From Protopterus annectens (taxonomy: Eukaryota > Chordata > Ceratodontiformes > Protopteridae): a stretch of 64,000 bases of DNA. The translations under genes and the position numbers were made by a program. The DNA is taken from the NCBI RefSeq assembly GCF_019279795.1, contig NC_056740.1, positions 223,411,774 through 223,475,773 of the forward strand, in the 5' to 3' direction. The first letter of the stretch is position 1. Every line of letters begins with the position of its first letter. Below are positions 35,851 through 47,489 of the stretch, piece by piece. Under the pieces are notes generated by a model that saw only the letters and a list, made by a program, of their open reading frames with translations, did no database searches and was not told where the DNA came from.

Positions 35851-36365
35851 CTATTATTGAAAGTGGAGAAACCATGCAGTTAGTGTGAAGGCATGGAGGT
35901 TGGGATGCTAAATTCCTGATGGGTGGAACAGGAGATCCTGAGCAGGCTCCAGTATTCATGGAGGATATCGCAAGTGAGACTAAGGGAAGGGGAACCATAC
36001 TTGCCGCTGCCAGAAATGAGGAAGACTGAGCTCTTCAGCCTGCTTGCTTTCTGTAAGAATTCTGGAATTAGACAAAGAGGAAGGTAAGCATAAAGGAGAC
36101 CCAGGGCCCAATCATGAATCATGGCATCTCTCGATGACTTCCCCCTGAGGGGGCATCAGAGCGAACTACTTTCTGCACTTGTTGTTGAGGGGGTGGCAAA
36201 TAGGTTATAGCCAGACTGGCCTCAATGGCGGAAAATCATATTCGCTAATGACTGATTAAGTGACCACTCATGAGGCATCAGACTAGATCTGCTTAGCTTG
36301 TCTACTAATACATTCGTTTTCCCGGGAATGTGCATCGCAATTAGAAAGCAATCTGAAGAGATTGC

Positions 36366-36640
36366 TCATTCCCAAATCCTCATGGCCTCTCTGCACAGAG
36401 AGTAAGATCGGGCTCCTCCTTGCTTATTGATGTACCAGACTACTGGCATGTTGTCTGTCTGAACTGCAATAGTCTCCAGAGGGAGAGCATCTTGAAATGC
36501 CTGCAATGCTAGAAGGAATGCTCTCAGCTCTAGAACACTGATATGCAAATTGGTCTCTAGAGAGGATCAGATGCCTTGGACAGTATTTCCCAAGAAATGC
36601 CTTCCTCACCGCAGTTGGGAAGCATCTATGGTCATTGTGG
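36366..36640 (-). pseudogene. DIRS E RNase H domain (broken)
   Basis: Readable blocks are TIDASQL, ISVLELRAFLLALQAFQDAL and VQTDNMPVVWYINKQGG, with both Asp positions and the Glu position retained. A stop and a frame change separate the first block from the others. Confidence 0.65.
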
Positions 36641-37009
36641 CAACCGGGGGTGGAAGAATGAATAGTCTGCCCAGAAAAAGATCATCTGACTTAATCCACC
36701 AATGAATATTACACTTGCAAATTGGAGCGAGTCTTATAGGAAAGGATAGGGGTAGAAAAAGAATGGACCATTGTACAGATAAGGTCCACTGGAGAATTTG
36801 CATAAAGAAGTGTGCTAAGGGAACCAGTAGTATGGCGGTTGACATTTACCCCAGAACTTGCAGCACTAATCTGACTGGAGGAGAAGGATGAGAAAGTATA
36901 CTCGGAACCTGATGTCTTAAAGATGTAATGTGGTGGTGAGGTAAAGAAGCTATCTGAGATGTAGTATTCAAAAGAGTCCCTGTGAATTCCACGCTCTGTA
37001 CTGGAACCA

Positions 37010-37650
37010 ATTTTGATTTGTAAAGATTTATTGAGATACCCAAAGTGTTACGAATCTAGAGCAAATAGTCCCTGGCTTGTAAAAGTTGATGCTTGGATGG
37101 GGCGGTGAGAAGCCAATCGTCTTAGATATGGAAACATCTGGAATCCATTGAGTCTCAAGTGAGCTGCTACAACTGCCATAAATTTGGTAAACACATTGGG
37201 GGCTGTGGTGAGTCCAAAGGGCAGAGCTCTTTATTGGTAATGACTAGCTCCCAGCCGAAACCACTGATGTCTCCTGGATCACCTGTCTATATTTATGTGA
37301 TAGTACGCATCTTGGAGATCTCTAGAGCACATCCAATCATCCTAGTGCAGAAAAGGCAGGATGGACTGGACCATGACAATTCGGAACTTCACCTCTTTTG
37401 CGTACTGGTTCAACTTGCTTGGATCCAAAATTGGTCTGAGGTCTCCAGTTTTCTTTGGCACTAAAAATAAGACTGAGTAAGTTCCAAATCCTATCTGGTT
37501 GGGTGGGACCTTTTGGATGACTCTTTTCTCTAGTAGTTTTTGTACTTGTTGTGCTGCTTCCTTCCTCTGACTGGGTGGAATGTTGGGAAGTTTCTTCCTT
37601 TGAGCAGGAGGAAGAAGGGAAAATGATATGTAGTAACCTCCGGATATTAT
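37010..37650 (-). pseudogene. DIRS E reverse transcriptase (broken)
   Basis: The N-terminal fingers region is open (37,701-37,342) with PPSQRKEAAQQVQKLLEKRV and FLVPKKTGDLRPILD. The catalytic box near 37,108-37,122 reads YLRR instead of YLDD, so both metal-binding Asp residues are lost. Confidence 0.7.
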
Positions 37651-38412
37651 TCTTAGCACCCAAGAATCTTTTGTAATATCTGTCCAGACGTCTAAGTACA
37701 AAGAGAATCGACCCCTGACTGCCTCCAGAGTGGACAGTCAGGCAGCACTTCAGGAGCATTGATAGGGCCTATCTGAAAAGGAACCTCTAAAGCTCTGGTC
37801 CAATGGGTCCCCCTTGCCTCTAGTATGATGCCTGCCGTTAAAGCTTCCTCCTCTGCCTCTGGAAGAATTTTCCCCATGCAAATCCTGGAAAGGTCCCTGA
37901 GACTTACGAAACCACATCTTTTTACCATCTCGTTGGTTTCTTGAGAACGTCTGTTGAGAGTTAGAAAACTTGATTCCTATGGCAGACAGTATCTTTCCTT
38001 CTTGTTCATTGCAGGTGAGTGTGTCCTTAACTATGGCCCCAACAGGGAAGTGCCACCAAATGGGACATTAACAAAGGACGTCTTAAGGGGCTCTGCAAAA
38101 TTACATAGCCGTATCCAGTCCAGGCATGTCTCCTTAAGTCTATCCCTGAACCATCTTCTCATTGAGGTACCTTCTGCTGTATGGGATATCAACCTCATTG
38201 AAGTGTTTGAAATGGATAGCAGAGTGACCAGTTCAGAGGAAGTTTCTGAAATCCTCAGTAGACAAATACTCTGAGAGAGTATTTGATAACTCCTCAGTCA
38301 CATCTCCCTGTAGCCTAGTAAAATGTGCCAAATAATTTAGAGACCTCAGCGTGAAGACAGCTGAGGTGTACACTCACTTTACAAATCTGTCCAGTGCTCT
38401 GGACTCTCTGTT
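37650..38412 (-). pseudogene. DIRS E gag-like region (partial)
   Basis: Near 38,400-38,290 the reading is SRALDRFVK then YTSAVFTLRSLNYLAHFTR, the conserved gag block. Further blocks follow to about 37,700. The 5' third is missing. Confidence 0.6.
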
Positions 38413-38559
38413 CATAGGTAGGTACTAGGCTATCGGCCCAAGGGCCTACGCAAGCCTAGCCAACAAGGTTCCCTGGCTTACACCACCCAAGAAAGTTATT
38501 TTCCTGTGCCACTGACGAGCAGAGACACAGAAGTGATCCCTGGGGTGTATTTCCTATTT

Positions 38560-39975
38560 CCCATTCACTCATCAAGATTTTTCTTGAAGAGTGCTAATGA
38601 AGAACTTTGCTTGACATAGATGGGTAGCCTGTTCCAGAGTATGGGAAGTCTCTGGGATAGGAATCTATCCCTCCAGCATGTCCTGTTTATTGTGGTGACA
38701 AGGTTTAGGTCCCTAGAGCGTGTAGCTCGGAGGGATTGGGATTTCTATAGGTGTAGCATGTCCAACAGCTCTGGGTTTGACATAGCTTTATATGTTAGGC
38801 AGAGATCACCTCTGAGTAGGCGATATGCTACGGAATAGAACTGGAGTTTTTTGAGGCGGTCAGTGTAGGGCATTTGTTTGAGGCCAGTAATCTTCTTTGT
38901 GAGGTACTTCTGTGGCCTTTCCAGCTGCTGCAGATGTCTTGTGAGGTACATTCCAAAAGGGGCATTGTACTCTATAATGGGTCTAATGAGTGATGAGTAG
39001 AGGGTAACGATGACCTCTTTTTTCCTAGATGAGAACACTTTTATGATGAGGTGTGCCACGTAGAAGGACTTCCTGATTACTGTGACGATGTGACTATCAA
39101 AGGAGAGACTACTGTCCACCTGGGTCCCAAGGTCTCTTATCACGCATTCGGTGTTAAGTAATACTGCCGTTTATGTGGTAGTTCATGGGTACAGAGTTTT
39201 TACCAAAGGGGATGACAATGCACTTTATGGCATTCAGCTTGAGGCCATGCCCCTGACACCAGCCATCTGTCTCATTGAGGCCATTCTGTAGGATGTCCAC
39301 ATCATATGGGGACTTCACTATGGCTCCTAGTTTGCAGTCATCTGCGAACTTCGTTAGTCAGAGGCCTTCTGTGTTAGCCTGTACTTCAGAGAAGTAGATA
39401 CCAAACAAGCGAGGTCCCAGGACTGAACCCTGTGGTACTCCACTTGTCACTGGTTTGAAGTCAGATTTGGAGTCTGCAACTTTTACAGTGTGGGTTCTGT
39501 CAGTGAGCCACTTGCCAACCTATCTTGTGACATAGGGATTTATACGTAGTTTAGTGAGTTTAGCTAGAATTCCAGAATGGGGGATGGTGTCGAAAGCCTT
39601 GGTGAGGTCAAGATAGGCTGTGTGAACCACCTTACCCTTGTCTACAGCTTTGGTGACTGCCTCAAAGAAGTCAATCAGGTTCAGAAGGCATGATCTGCCT
39701 TTCACAAACCCGAACTGGGTGGGATCCAGAGTTTGGAGGTTACCAATGTCTTTGTTTATGAGTTCCATGATGATATGTTCCATGGCCTTGCAGACCAGGC
39801 TCGTAAGGCTAATAGGGCGATAGTTCCCAGGATCAGTGGTGGCACCCCCTCTGTGGAGTGGTATAACTGCTACTGTGCGCCATGCAGTGGGTACAAAGCC
39901 TGACTTGAGACTATGATTGAACATGGCGCTTAGGTGGGGAGCCATTTAATTCTGAAGTTCGTGTAAAACGCAGCC
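38560..39975 (-). pseudogene. CR1-like RT and C-terminal domain
   Basis: The 39,945-39,520 frame contains VAVIPLHRGGATTDPGNYRP, QFGFVKGRSCLLNLIDFFE and AYLDLTKAFDTIPHSGIL (motif A). The FADDCKLGA box is near 39,345. The C-terminal frame (39,143-38,745) contains IIEYNAPFGMYLTRHLQQLE and YRLLRGDLCLTYKAM. Three or more frame changes and stops break the enzyme. Confidence 0.8.
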
Positions 39976-40609
39976 TGGGATGTTGTCCGGTCCCATGGAT
40001 GCTGTGTTTTTGGTTTTAGAGAGTGCAGCTTTTACCTGCATAGATGTGATTACAGGGACTCTGCATTCTTCCTGTCCAGATATGGGCCCTTTAGGGGGTA
40101 AGGGGGGAGGGTAAAGTTAGCACTGAACCTATCTGCCAGGATGCTGGAAATATCAGTTGGTTCTGTAATTTTTGTGCCATTGTGCTGTAACTCCGAGTAG
40201 ATCTGTGTTGCCACTGAGATTCTTGACACAGCTATAGAATGCTTTGTGGTTGCCCTTAGAATCAGTGGCAATTTTGTTTTCGTTGATAGCTTTGAAGAAT
40301 CTTATAAGGGATCTCAGCTTCTTACTGAGGCTGACTAGGGAGCTCCTCCACTCATGGAATTTTATTCTCTTTTGCAACAGTTTCTTCCTTCTGTTGTAGA
40401 GTTTGTTTATTGCAGGGGACCACCAGATTGGCTTCTTTTTTTTGGAGGATTTTGGTTCTGTTTATGATAGCATGATCCATGCACTCGTGTAAGTGCTTAT
40501 AGAGTGCATTTGTGTACGATTCAGCAGTCGTAACTGTATTGTCCATCTGCATGGGTGTCATGAAGTTTGCCACTTCTGTCTTAAGAAGCATGAAGTTGGC
40601 GTTGGAGAA

Positions 40610-41245
40610 ATTTTTTACCATGGTTTCCTTAATGGTGGGTAGGGGTGGGATGCGGATATCTAGGGTGATTAGCTTATGGTCGGATCTGACCAACGAAGAG
40701 TTGACCAGGTGTGGAACACCGGTCAGTCATGCTGGTAATGACTAGGTCTAGGATATTGTTGCCCCTGGTGTGGGTGTGGATAAGTTGATCCAAGGCATTG
40801 GAATTTATAAACTCCAGAAAGCACTGAGGGAAGGAGTTGGTACATGAGTAGTTTTCCCAGTTAATGGTGGGGTAGTTGAAATCGCCCATTATTAGGGTGC
40901 TTGGTTGAACCCTAATATTTTCCAATATATCAAGAAAAGAGGAGTAGGAATCCTGGGGCACGGTGGGGGATCTGTAGCAAACTACAATTTGGATTGCAGT
41001 TTTGCCCAGAGTTAGTTGCACTTGGATAACCTCGGATGCATTATGTTGCGCAACTAGCCTGGAGGTATGGATATCCTTAATGAATATGGACACACCTCCG
41101 TCTTTGGTGTTATGGTCCAGGTTAGATGGCTGAAAAGTGTGGTATGCGTTATAGCCTGGTAATGCAGGGGTGCTCTCTAGAGCCTTGAACCAGGTCTCAG
41201 CCACTGCACAGATATCAATGCCTCGAGTGAGTGCATTTTGAGATT
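40610..41245 (-). pseudogene. CR1-like endonuclease domain, well preserved
   Basis: A 176-residue frame holds AETWFKALESTPALPGYNAY (the catalytic Glu in ETW), DGGVSIFIK, VVCYRSP, LIMGDFNYPTINWE (GDFN block) and NNILDLVITSM. The SDHKLITLDI block (the final SDH catalytic pair) follows in another frame near 40,680. One frameshift near 40,690 is therefore the main defect of the domain. Confidence 0.75.
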
Positions 41246-41450
41246 TAGACTTCTAGCATTGAGTATCATTACCCTCAGTTTTTGCTTGCCTGTTCCCGTT
41301 ATGGTGGTGAATTTGCCATTTGAACCTTGCCTAAAAAAGGCACTATAGGGGCAGCAAGACCCTTAGCCAGTATCCGGAATCCCAGGGGCGACAGGTGCTG
41401 GTCATCTCTCTGGCAAAGCATCGTGGTCTGTCGACCATGTTGTCCCAGGC

Positions 41451-41945
41451 AGACAGATAATGGAAACCCTTATAATGACACTGGAAGCTTAGTCAATTGT
41501 TGAAGTCAATTCCAGTATTACTTGCAGGGCAATGGATCATACCACAGCTGAATAAATAAACAATATACATGAACCTATATCCCTGGATACACAACATTTA
41601 AGCTTTGTAAAAAAAAAAAAAAAAGGGGGGGGGGGGGCAAAACAAACAAACAAAAAAAAACAGAACCTGTCTGCATATCTTGGTTGAGTTTTTTTAAATA
41701 CTTACTGAAGCCATGGTTGTACAGTCCATGTTGCCTATGTGGACGTTGCCAAGGCCTTTGACACTACCACTCATGATGGAATTATTGATAGTGTCTTCCA
41801 ACTCAATATAATTCATATGTAGTGCTTGGAATTACACACCAAAACAACTTCTAAACACCTTTTTTGTCATAATAAATATGCTTTATAAAACTGTTAAATA
41901 CCTCTAGGCACTGTTAAGCTCCAGTCTCACCCTAAAGCATAATGT
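41451..41945. other. spacer with A16-G13 run and a small CR1-like scrap
   Basis: An A16 run (41,609-41,624) is joined to a G13 run (41,625-41,637), then CAAA repeats. On the plus strand at about 41,735-41,800 the reading VAYVDVAKAFDTTTHDGIID matches CR1 RT motif A. This is an isolated fragment. Confidence 0.55.
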
Positions 41946-41989
41946 ACATTTGTGTACACGTACCATAAACGTAGATATTCAAGTGTATT

Positions 41990-42415
41990 CACTGTTGTAG
42001 TCATCACACTTGGGTTATCTGACTGTAGGTAGTCCTCATTTGGCCTGAATACCAGAGTCTTAGTATTTCTGCATCAGATGCTGTTGCTTCCTCCATGACA
42101 TCAGGTCGCCAGGGGTATAAAACAGACAGCTGACGCCATTACATCAGTTTTTCTTGCCCCAAATGTCAGGAGCCCCCAAATAGGCAGCTGGTATATGGTG
42201 GTGAACACCACCAGTAAAAAGTAAATATCAATGCCATTAGGAATGGCCATAGAGAGGAGAGGTAGAAAGACAGGGAAAGCCAGGGGCTGAAGGGAGGGGA
42301 AACCAGGACTGCAACAGTAAATACACTCGGACATCTACATTTATGATAAGTGTACATAACTGTACTATGTTCTTTGTGTTTCACTGCTGCAGTCATCACA
42401 CTTGGGTTGATTTCC
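41990..42415. repeat. DIRS B left terminal repeat and internal complementary region
   Basis: The left repeat carries ATACCAGAGTCTTAGTATTT and GGGGTATAAAACAGACAGC, inverted at 47,505-47,600 as the right repeat. At the position where the right repeat has the CpG-bearing word CTCGGTCGGCCCGAATACC, the left has CTCATTTGGCCTGAATACC. The internal complementary region sits 170 bp further in. Confidence 0.8.
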
Positions 42416-42439
42416 AAAGCTGAGGAAGGGTGGAGGCAG

Positions 42440-43735
42440 TCAAGAAGTGTTAGGGCTGGCTAGTAGGCCTTGCAAGACTGCTGTAGCAAATCCAGCCCTG
42501 GATTTAGAAATGATAGGTAAGTGGTAATGCTTGGTGAAGGTGTGTACAGAACTCCAGGTTGCAGCTTCCAGAATGTCTCTGGTAGGGACTCCCCTGAGAA
42601 ATGCTGTAGAGGTGGAAGTAGCCCTAGTCGAATGTGGTCTGATCCCCTGTGTGGTAGGTTTTCCATGGTGCTTGTAGCAGAAATGGATGCAGTGTGCTAT
42701 CCATTTGGAAATAGTTTGTTTTGAAATGGCCTTACCCTCTGCCCCTGTAGCAAAGCTGACTAGCAGCTGGTCAGATTTTTCTGAAAGGCTTAGTCCTGTC
42801 AAGGTAGAACCTGAGCTGTCTGTGCACGTCCAAGGAGTGCAGGATCCTTTCCCCTTTATTCTGAGGATTAGGGAAGAAGGTTGGCAAATGGGTGGATTGG
42901 TTTACAGCCACACTGGACACCACCTTAGGCATCATAAAGGATGGGTTAGTCCTGAGGGAAACCCTGTCAGCATGGAAAATAATGAAGGGTCCCACAGCCA
43001 TCAGTGCCTGTAACTCGGACACTCTTCTTGCTGAAGTTATGGCTACAAGCAAGGCTGTTTTCCAAGAGAGAAATTTTATTGTAACATTTGTTAATGTCTG
43101 TTATGTACTCCACAGATAAAGATTCTAGTTGTCTACTGATGTACTATGTTCTTCATCTGTAAATATGTTGCAAGTAATTGCTTTGTTAAATTGTTAATCG
43201 CTATGCAATCCAATGTAACTACTGTCTGTTTATTTTAACTGTGGATCTTTTCTCCCCGGGCCACCGCTGAAAATGGACCTACGTCCAGTCGGACACTCCT
43301 GGTCAACAAATTTAAATAAAATAAAATAATAAATAAATAAACTCTGCTGAGGTAGCAGGTTCAAAAGGGAGAAGGGTGAGCTTTTCCAATACAAAGTTAA
43401 GGTCCCAGGCAGGGGTGGGTGCCCTCCTAGGGGGCCTTAAGTTGTTAGCCCCTCTCAGGAACTGTTTGATGAGAGGGTGAGAAAATAGAGGTGGCTCAGT
43501 AGTATAATGAGCCGAGATGGCAGAGGCATGAATCTTAATGGAGGAGAAGGATAGACCTCTGTGGAGTAGCTCTGCTAGGTAATCCAGGATTAGAGGTAAG
43601 GAGGGCACTGCTGTGTCCTTTCCTTGAGACTGATTCCAAGAACAATATATTTCCACTTTTCAGCATAGGATTTCCTAGTACTAGGCCTTCTGGCTTCAAG
43701 AATGACGTTCAGCACCTGCTTGCAGAGGGCTGGTG
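42440..43735 (-). pseudogene. DIRS B tyrosine recombinase, split by an insertion
   Basis: The N-terminal block QVLNVILEARRPSTRKSYAE is near 43,700 and the open part runs to 43,345. A 260-bp foreign segment (43,079-43,338) follows, then AITSARRVSEL (first Arg) near 43,030. The last frame (42,802-42,440) holds HSTR and WSSVHTFTKHYHL. All four catalytic positions R, H, R and Y are present in the sequence, but the insertion and a frame change near 42,790 disrupt the product. Confidence 0.75.
43079..43338 (+). mobile_element. short LINE 3' fragment inserted in the DIRS B recombinase
   Basis: The segment interrupts an otherwise continuous recombinase alignment with DIRS A and ends in an AATAAA/ATAA repeat (43,314-43,338) typical of a non-LTR 3' tail. 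It contains CTCCCCGGGCCACCGCTGAA and GGACCTACGTCCAGTCGGAC. It has no coding sequence and the family was not identified. A target duplication, if any, is short and AT-rich. Confidence 0.6.
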
Positions 43736-44289
43736 GTGGGGTATTCAAGGGATAAGCCAGGCTGCAAGGTTTAGAGTTTGCAATTGGGAATGCAAAATCT
43801 TTCCCTCCTGCTGAGACAGCAGGGTAGGAGTCCGGTGAAGGTGCCAACGTGGCACTGTTGTCAGGTTGCGTAAGAGTGGGTACCAGTGCTGGCGTGGCCA
43901 GTCTGGGGCAATAAGAATTGCTCTTGGCCTGTCCTGTTTTATCTTGAGTAGTTCTCTTGAGAGAGGAGGCAGAGGTGGGAAGGCATAAACTGAGTGGTTT
44001 TCCCATTGAAAGGATAGGGCATCCACCTTCCAGGCCCTGCTGTGAGGGTTCCTGGTGCAGTAATTTGCTCAACTGGAGCTTCTTGGGGGAGGCAAAGAGG
44101 TCCACCTCGGTGTCGCCCACCTCTGGATCAGAAGGTTGAAGGTATTTGGGCTCCAATTTCCACTCATGTGGGTCTAGGAGATTTCTGCTTAAGTTGTCTG
44201 CCAGTGAATTTTGTTTGCCTGGCAGGAACTGAGATTGTAGATGCACTTGGTTGCTCAAGGCTGTATTCCACAGGGCCATGGCTAACTTG

Positions 44290-44620
44290 AAGATTGGGTA
44301 CTAATGGGTTCTCCCCTGCTTGTTTATGTACCACATAAGTGTGGTGTTGTCTGTTTTTATAAGCAGTTGTCCTGGAAGGATTACGTATTTGAAGGCTGTC
44401 AGAGCATTCTGTACAGCTAGCATCTCTTTTTGATTGATGTGTAGGAGAATCTGGCCTGGGCTCCACTGGCCCTGAATGCATTTGCCTGCCATGTGAGCCC
44501 CCCATGCATAGTCTGATGCGTCTATTGTCAGGGTTTGGGCGGCATGGGGTTGATTGAAAAGCAGTCCCTTGTTGTGGTTGCATGCTTCAGCCCACCAATG
44601 GAACCCTGCCCTTAGACAAG
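44290..44620 (-). pseudogene. DIRS B RNase H domain
   Basis: The blocks TIDASDYAWGAHMAGK, INQKEMLAVQNAL and IKTDNTTLMWYINKQG carry the Asp, Glu and Asp positions expected for RNase H. The frame 44,492-44,301 is open and the first block lies just upstream in the same reading. This is one of the better-preserved domains in the element. Confidence 0.75.
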
Positions 44621-44756
44621 GTATGATAGGAATGACTGTTTCCAGGTCCTGAGAATGTTGGCACCAAAGACTTTTTAAGTACCATTAAAGTTTCCTCATA
44701 TGCAGCCTTGCATATGAAATTAGCAGAATACATTAGCTTGCTCCCAGGAATACAAT

Positions 44757-45500
44757 CTATTGACTGGGTACCAGTTGTGATTTCTTTTCGTTGATGGTGT
44801 ACTCCAATGAAGTGAGAAGGCTTTTTACAAATGCCAGGTGCTGAAGCAGCAATTCCTGACTGTCTGCCTGAATCAGACAGTCATCCAAGTATGGGAAAAT
44901 TTGGATATTTCTCTGCCTGCAGTATGCAATGGCTGGAGCCAGACACTTTGTGAATGCTCTGGGTGCAGTAGATAAGCCAAAGGGAAGTGCAAAGAACTGA
45001 TAGTGCATAGAGCCTGCCCTGAAACATAGATATTTCCTGCATGACTCCCTTATGGGGATGTTCAGATAAGCTTCTTTTCAGTCTAGAGTGACTAACCAGG
45101 CATCCTTGGCTAGCATAGGCAGAAGCTGTTGCAGGGTAAGCATCTTGAATTTTGGGATCACCAGAAAGGTGTTGAGAATTGAAAGATCCAGGATTGGGTG
45201 CCAAGAGCCCTCTTTTCTGGGCACCAGGAAAAGTCTGGAGTAGAAACCCTGACCGCTTTGTTCTACTGGAACAGGTTGAATACCTCTGATATTGAGCAGG
45301 GAAAGTACTTGCTTTTGAGCCTCTGCCCACTAGTTTGGAGGAAGGTCTGAAAACCCTCTTGGGGTTGGCAGTGAATGGAAGTAGAATTTGTATCCCTGGG
45401 ATACATCGTTTAGGACCCATCGGTCCTGAGTAATGGACATCCAGTTTTTTGCATGAAGGGAAAGTTTTCCTCCTAGAGGCACAAGTAATTGGGCAGGGCT
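44757..45500 (-). pseudogene. DIRS B reverse transcriptase (broken)
   Basis: The C-terminal half is open (45,008-44,757) with YQFFALPFGLSTAPRAFTKC and an intact catalytic box FPYLDDCLI near 44,885. The N-terminal half lies in another frame that also carries the gag end (46,053-44,881). The motif-A region near 45,085 has a stop (the TLDxKEA position). Confidence 0.75.
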
Positions 45501-45559
45501 GGGAAGGATAATTGAAAAGTCGTTGTGAATTTTTTCCATAAGGGGGCGGCTTACCACTC

Positions 45560-47351
45560 CCTGTTTCTGGGGTGGGGGCACTCCACTGTTTCGATCTCTG
45601 CATACCCTGAGACCATAGTCTGGGTGGCCTGTTTCCCCTACGTCTGGTCTGGGAAGGCCTGGAAGGGGCTGGAAAGGACCAGTTTTTAGAAGGCCAATGC
45701 CTTCTGAATCTAGGTGGTTGCACTTGTAAGAATTCTTTGACAGTTTGCATAGATTTAGCTTTTTCTTCCATCTTTTTAAGAACTTCTGCTTTGGTGGCAA
45801 ATAAACAGTCCTTATTTAGAGGAGTGTCTAGTAATTTGGATTTGACATGATCTGGCAAGGTTTGCTCCTTTAGCCAAGCATGCCTTCTCAGTACAGACCC
45901 AGTGACTGCAGCCCTGCAAGATGCTTCTAGGGCATCAAAGCCACACTGCAAACTTTGTTTACTAACTTGGTTTGCAGAATACATTAGCTCTTGTAAATCT
46001 TTATTTTCTGCACAATCTGGAAATAATGCCATTTTTTGTTTAATTAGTTCCATAATATGTTGCTAGTACTTCAACATGTGAAACTGGTAATTCAGTGCCC
46101 TGATGGCAAGAGTTGCAGAGGTATATACCTTCTTACCCCATCTGTCTAAAGCTCTGGAATCCCTGTCTGAAGGGGTAAGATTTTTGGCTGTAGTAGTCTT
46201 AATACCTTTACATCCCTGGAAAATGGTCTCTGGATCCGCAGTAGGATTCTTGAAGACAAATTTGTGGGAATCAGGGACTCTGTAGTACCTGTCAGGTTTC
46301 CTAGGGGCCGGGGGTAATGTATCTGGAGTAAGACTGAATTCCATAAAAAACATCATCTACAACATCCAGGACAGGGGGTACAGCTAGAGGCCTGTGCTGA
46401 GGCAACTTTAAAAATTCTCTGAGTCTCTTTTTGGACTGAGGGCAGTCTTGGCATTCCCAGTGGAAATGTTCTCTTAAAGTATGCAAGGTTTCACCAAAAG
46501 AAAAATCCTCTGGAGGGGAGGCAGAGGGAATGGATTCCTCTGCATCTGAATCCTCATAGGCTGATAACGACATGTCCTGATAATCAGAAGGGTCAGAGTC
46601 ATCAGACTCCTGGTCTGTAGAATCAGAAGGAAATCCAATTATTTGTCTCTTAGCAGGGGAAGGCTGGCTTCCCCTAATTAGGGTAATAAGGTCTTTAGCC
46701 ATTCTAAGCATTTGTTTTTGTGGCATGGGAGCTTGAGCATGCGCTTTGGTCGTCAGTTTTCTAGGTGTAGTGCATACTCTGGGCCTAAGAAACTTGGATG
46801 TTTTGGCTAAAAACGAAGTCGTCAGTTTGATTCGAACATTGGTAAGATGGAATACACCCTCAGAAGCCGGTGCCTGCACAGCGGCTCCAGACCTATCCAA
46901 GGTAGAGACATCCGCAGGTTCCACAGTCGAAGAAACATCTCGTGGCATACCAGACTCCAAATGGGTCTCAGCAGAGGCGTGTAAATCCATAGAAGCGGGC
47001 ATCAGGGGCTGCAAAGGCACCTCACTGAGTACCGGCGGACTGGCGACTAGCTTAATGGAAGCGTCGTCTGCAGTTTTGGACCTATGCAGTTTGTCTCTGT
47101 CTTTATCTTTACGTTTTTTTTGGAAGATAGGTAGTCGGATGGCTTATCGAAGCCATTTCGGAATACCGAGAGCAAAAGAATTTAGTGACAAAGATGGCCC
47201 AAGGACAAATGGTTTGGGCGTTAAACAAGGCACAAAACCGAAAGCAAAGGACATCGTGGTCTGTGCCTAAACAGGTGAAGCAATAAGAATGAAAATCTCT
47301 GTGAGGTATTTGCTTTCCACAGGCAAGACAATTGTTAACTTTTTCTGACAT
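45560..47351 (-). pseudogene. DIRS B gag-like ORF (broken)
   Basis: It begins at 47,351 with MSEKVNNCLACGKQIPHRD, a Cys/His-rich N-terminus shared with DIRS A. It continues in a second frame (47,020-46,301, 239 residues: DFSFGETLHTLREHFHWE) and then others with SRALDRWGKKVYTSATLA near 46,160 and TLPDHVKSKLLDTPLN near 45,850. The Cys spacing of the last pair differs from DIRS A. At least three frame changes separate the parts. A structural gag-like role is inferred from its position. Confidence 0.7.
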
Positions 47352-47489
47352 CAGTTAGAGCAAGAAAAAAGGATCCCCAATGGGGTACTTAGCTTCAGAA
47401 GACTTCAGGATTATAAACTCGAAAATGAAAATTTCAGGTAGCGGCCGACCGGCACTTGCGAACTGCTTCTGCTTCGGGCTCCTCAGCAA

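Larger units (their letters stand above)
34434..38412 (-). mobile_element. DIRS-type retrotransposon, minus strand, 5'-truncated (DIRS E)
   Basis: The 3' terminus at 34,434 (ATAAGTTATGTACTT), internal complementary region at about 34,762-34,857, recombinase, RNase H, RT and gag are in order on the minus strand. The copy stops at about 38,412, in the gag RALDRF segment, where the 3' tail of CR1 copy 3 begins. Its terminal region keeps more CpG than that of DIRS D. Confidence 0.8.
38414..41450 (-). mobile_element. CR1-like LINE, 5'-truncated (CR1 copy 3)
   Basis: The 3' tail GTTCATAGGTAGGTACTAGG lies at 38,414, and coding proceeds leftward-reading from about 41,440 (end of ORF1) through endonuclease (41,245-40,610) to RT and C-terminal domain (39,975-38,560). 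The RT catalytic box FADDCKLGA is intact near 39,345. It keeps the longest intact endonuclease frame among the CR1 copies. Frameshifts and stops separate the domains. Confidence 0.8.

Noticed and set aside
41609..41637. Poly-A tail of a processed pseudogene
   Set aside because: The A16 run is fused to G13 and no upstream gene-like sequence was recognised.
47000..47110. Host gene exon with serine-rich protein
   Set aside because: It lies between conserved gag blocks of DIRS B and has no splice context.
46746..47270. 174-residue plus-strand frame
   Set aside because: It is antisense to the DIRS B gag-like ORF, which has conserved blocks in its own frame.
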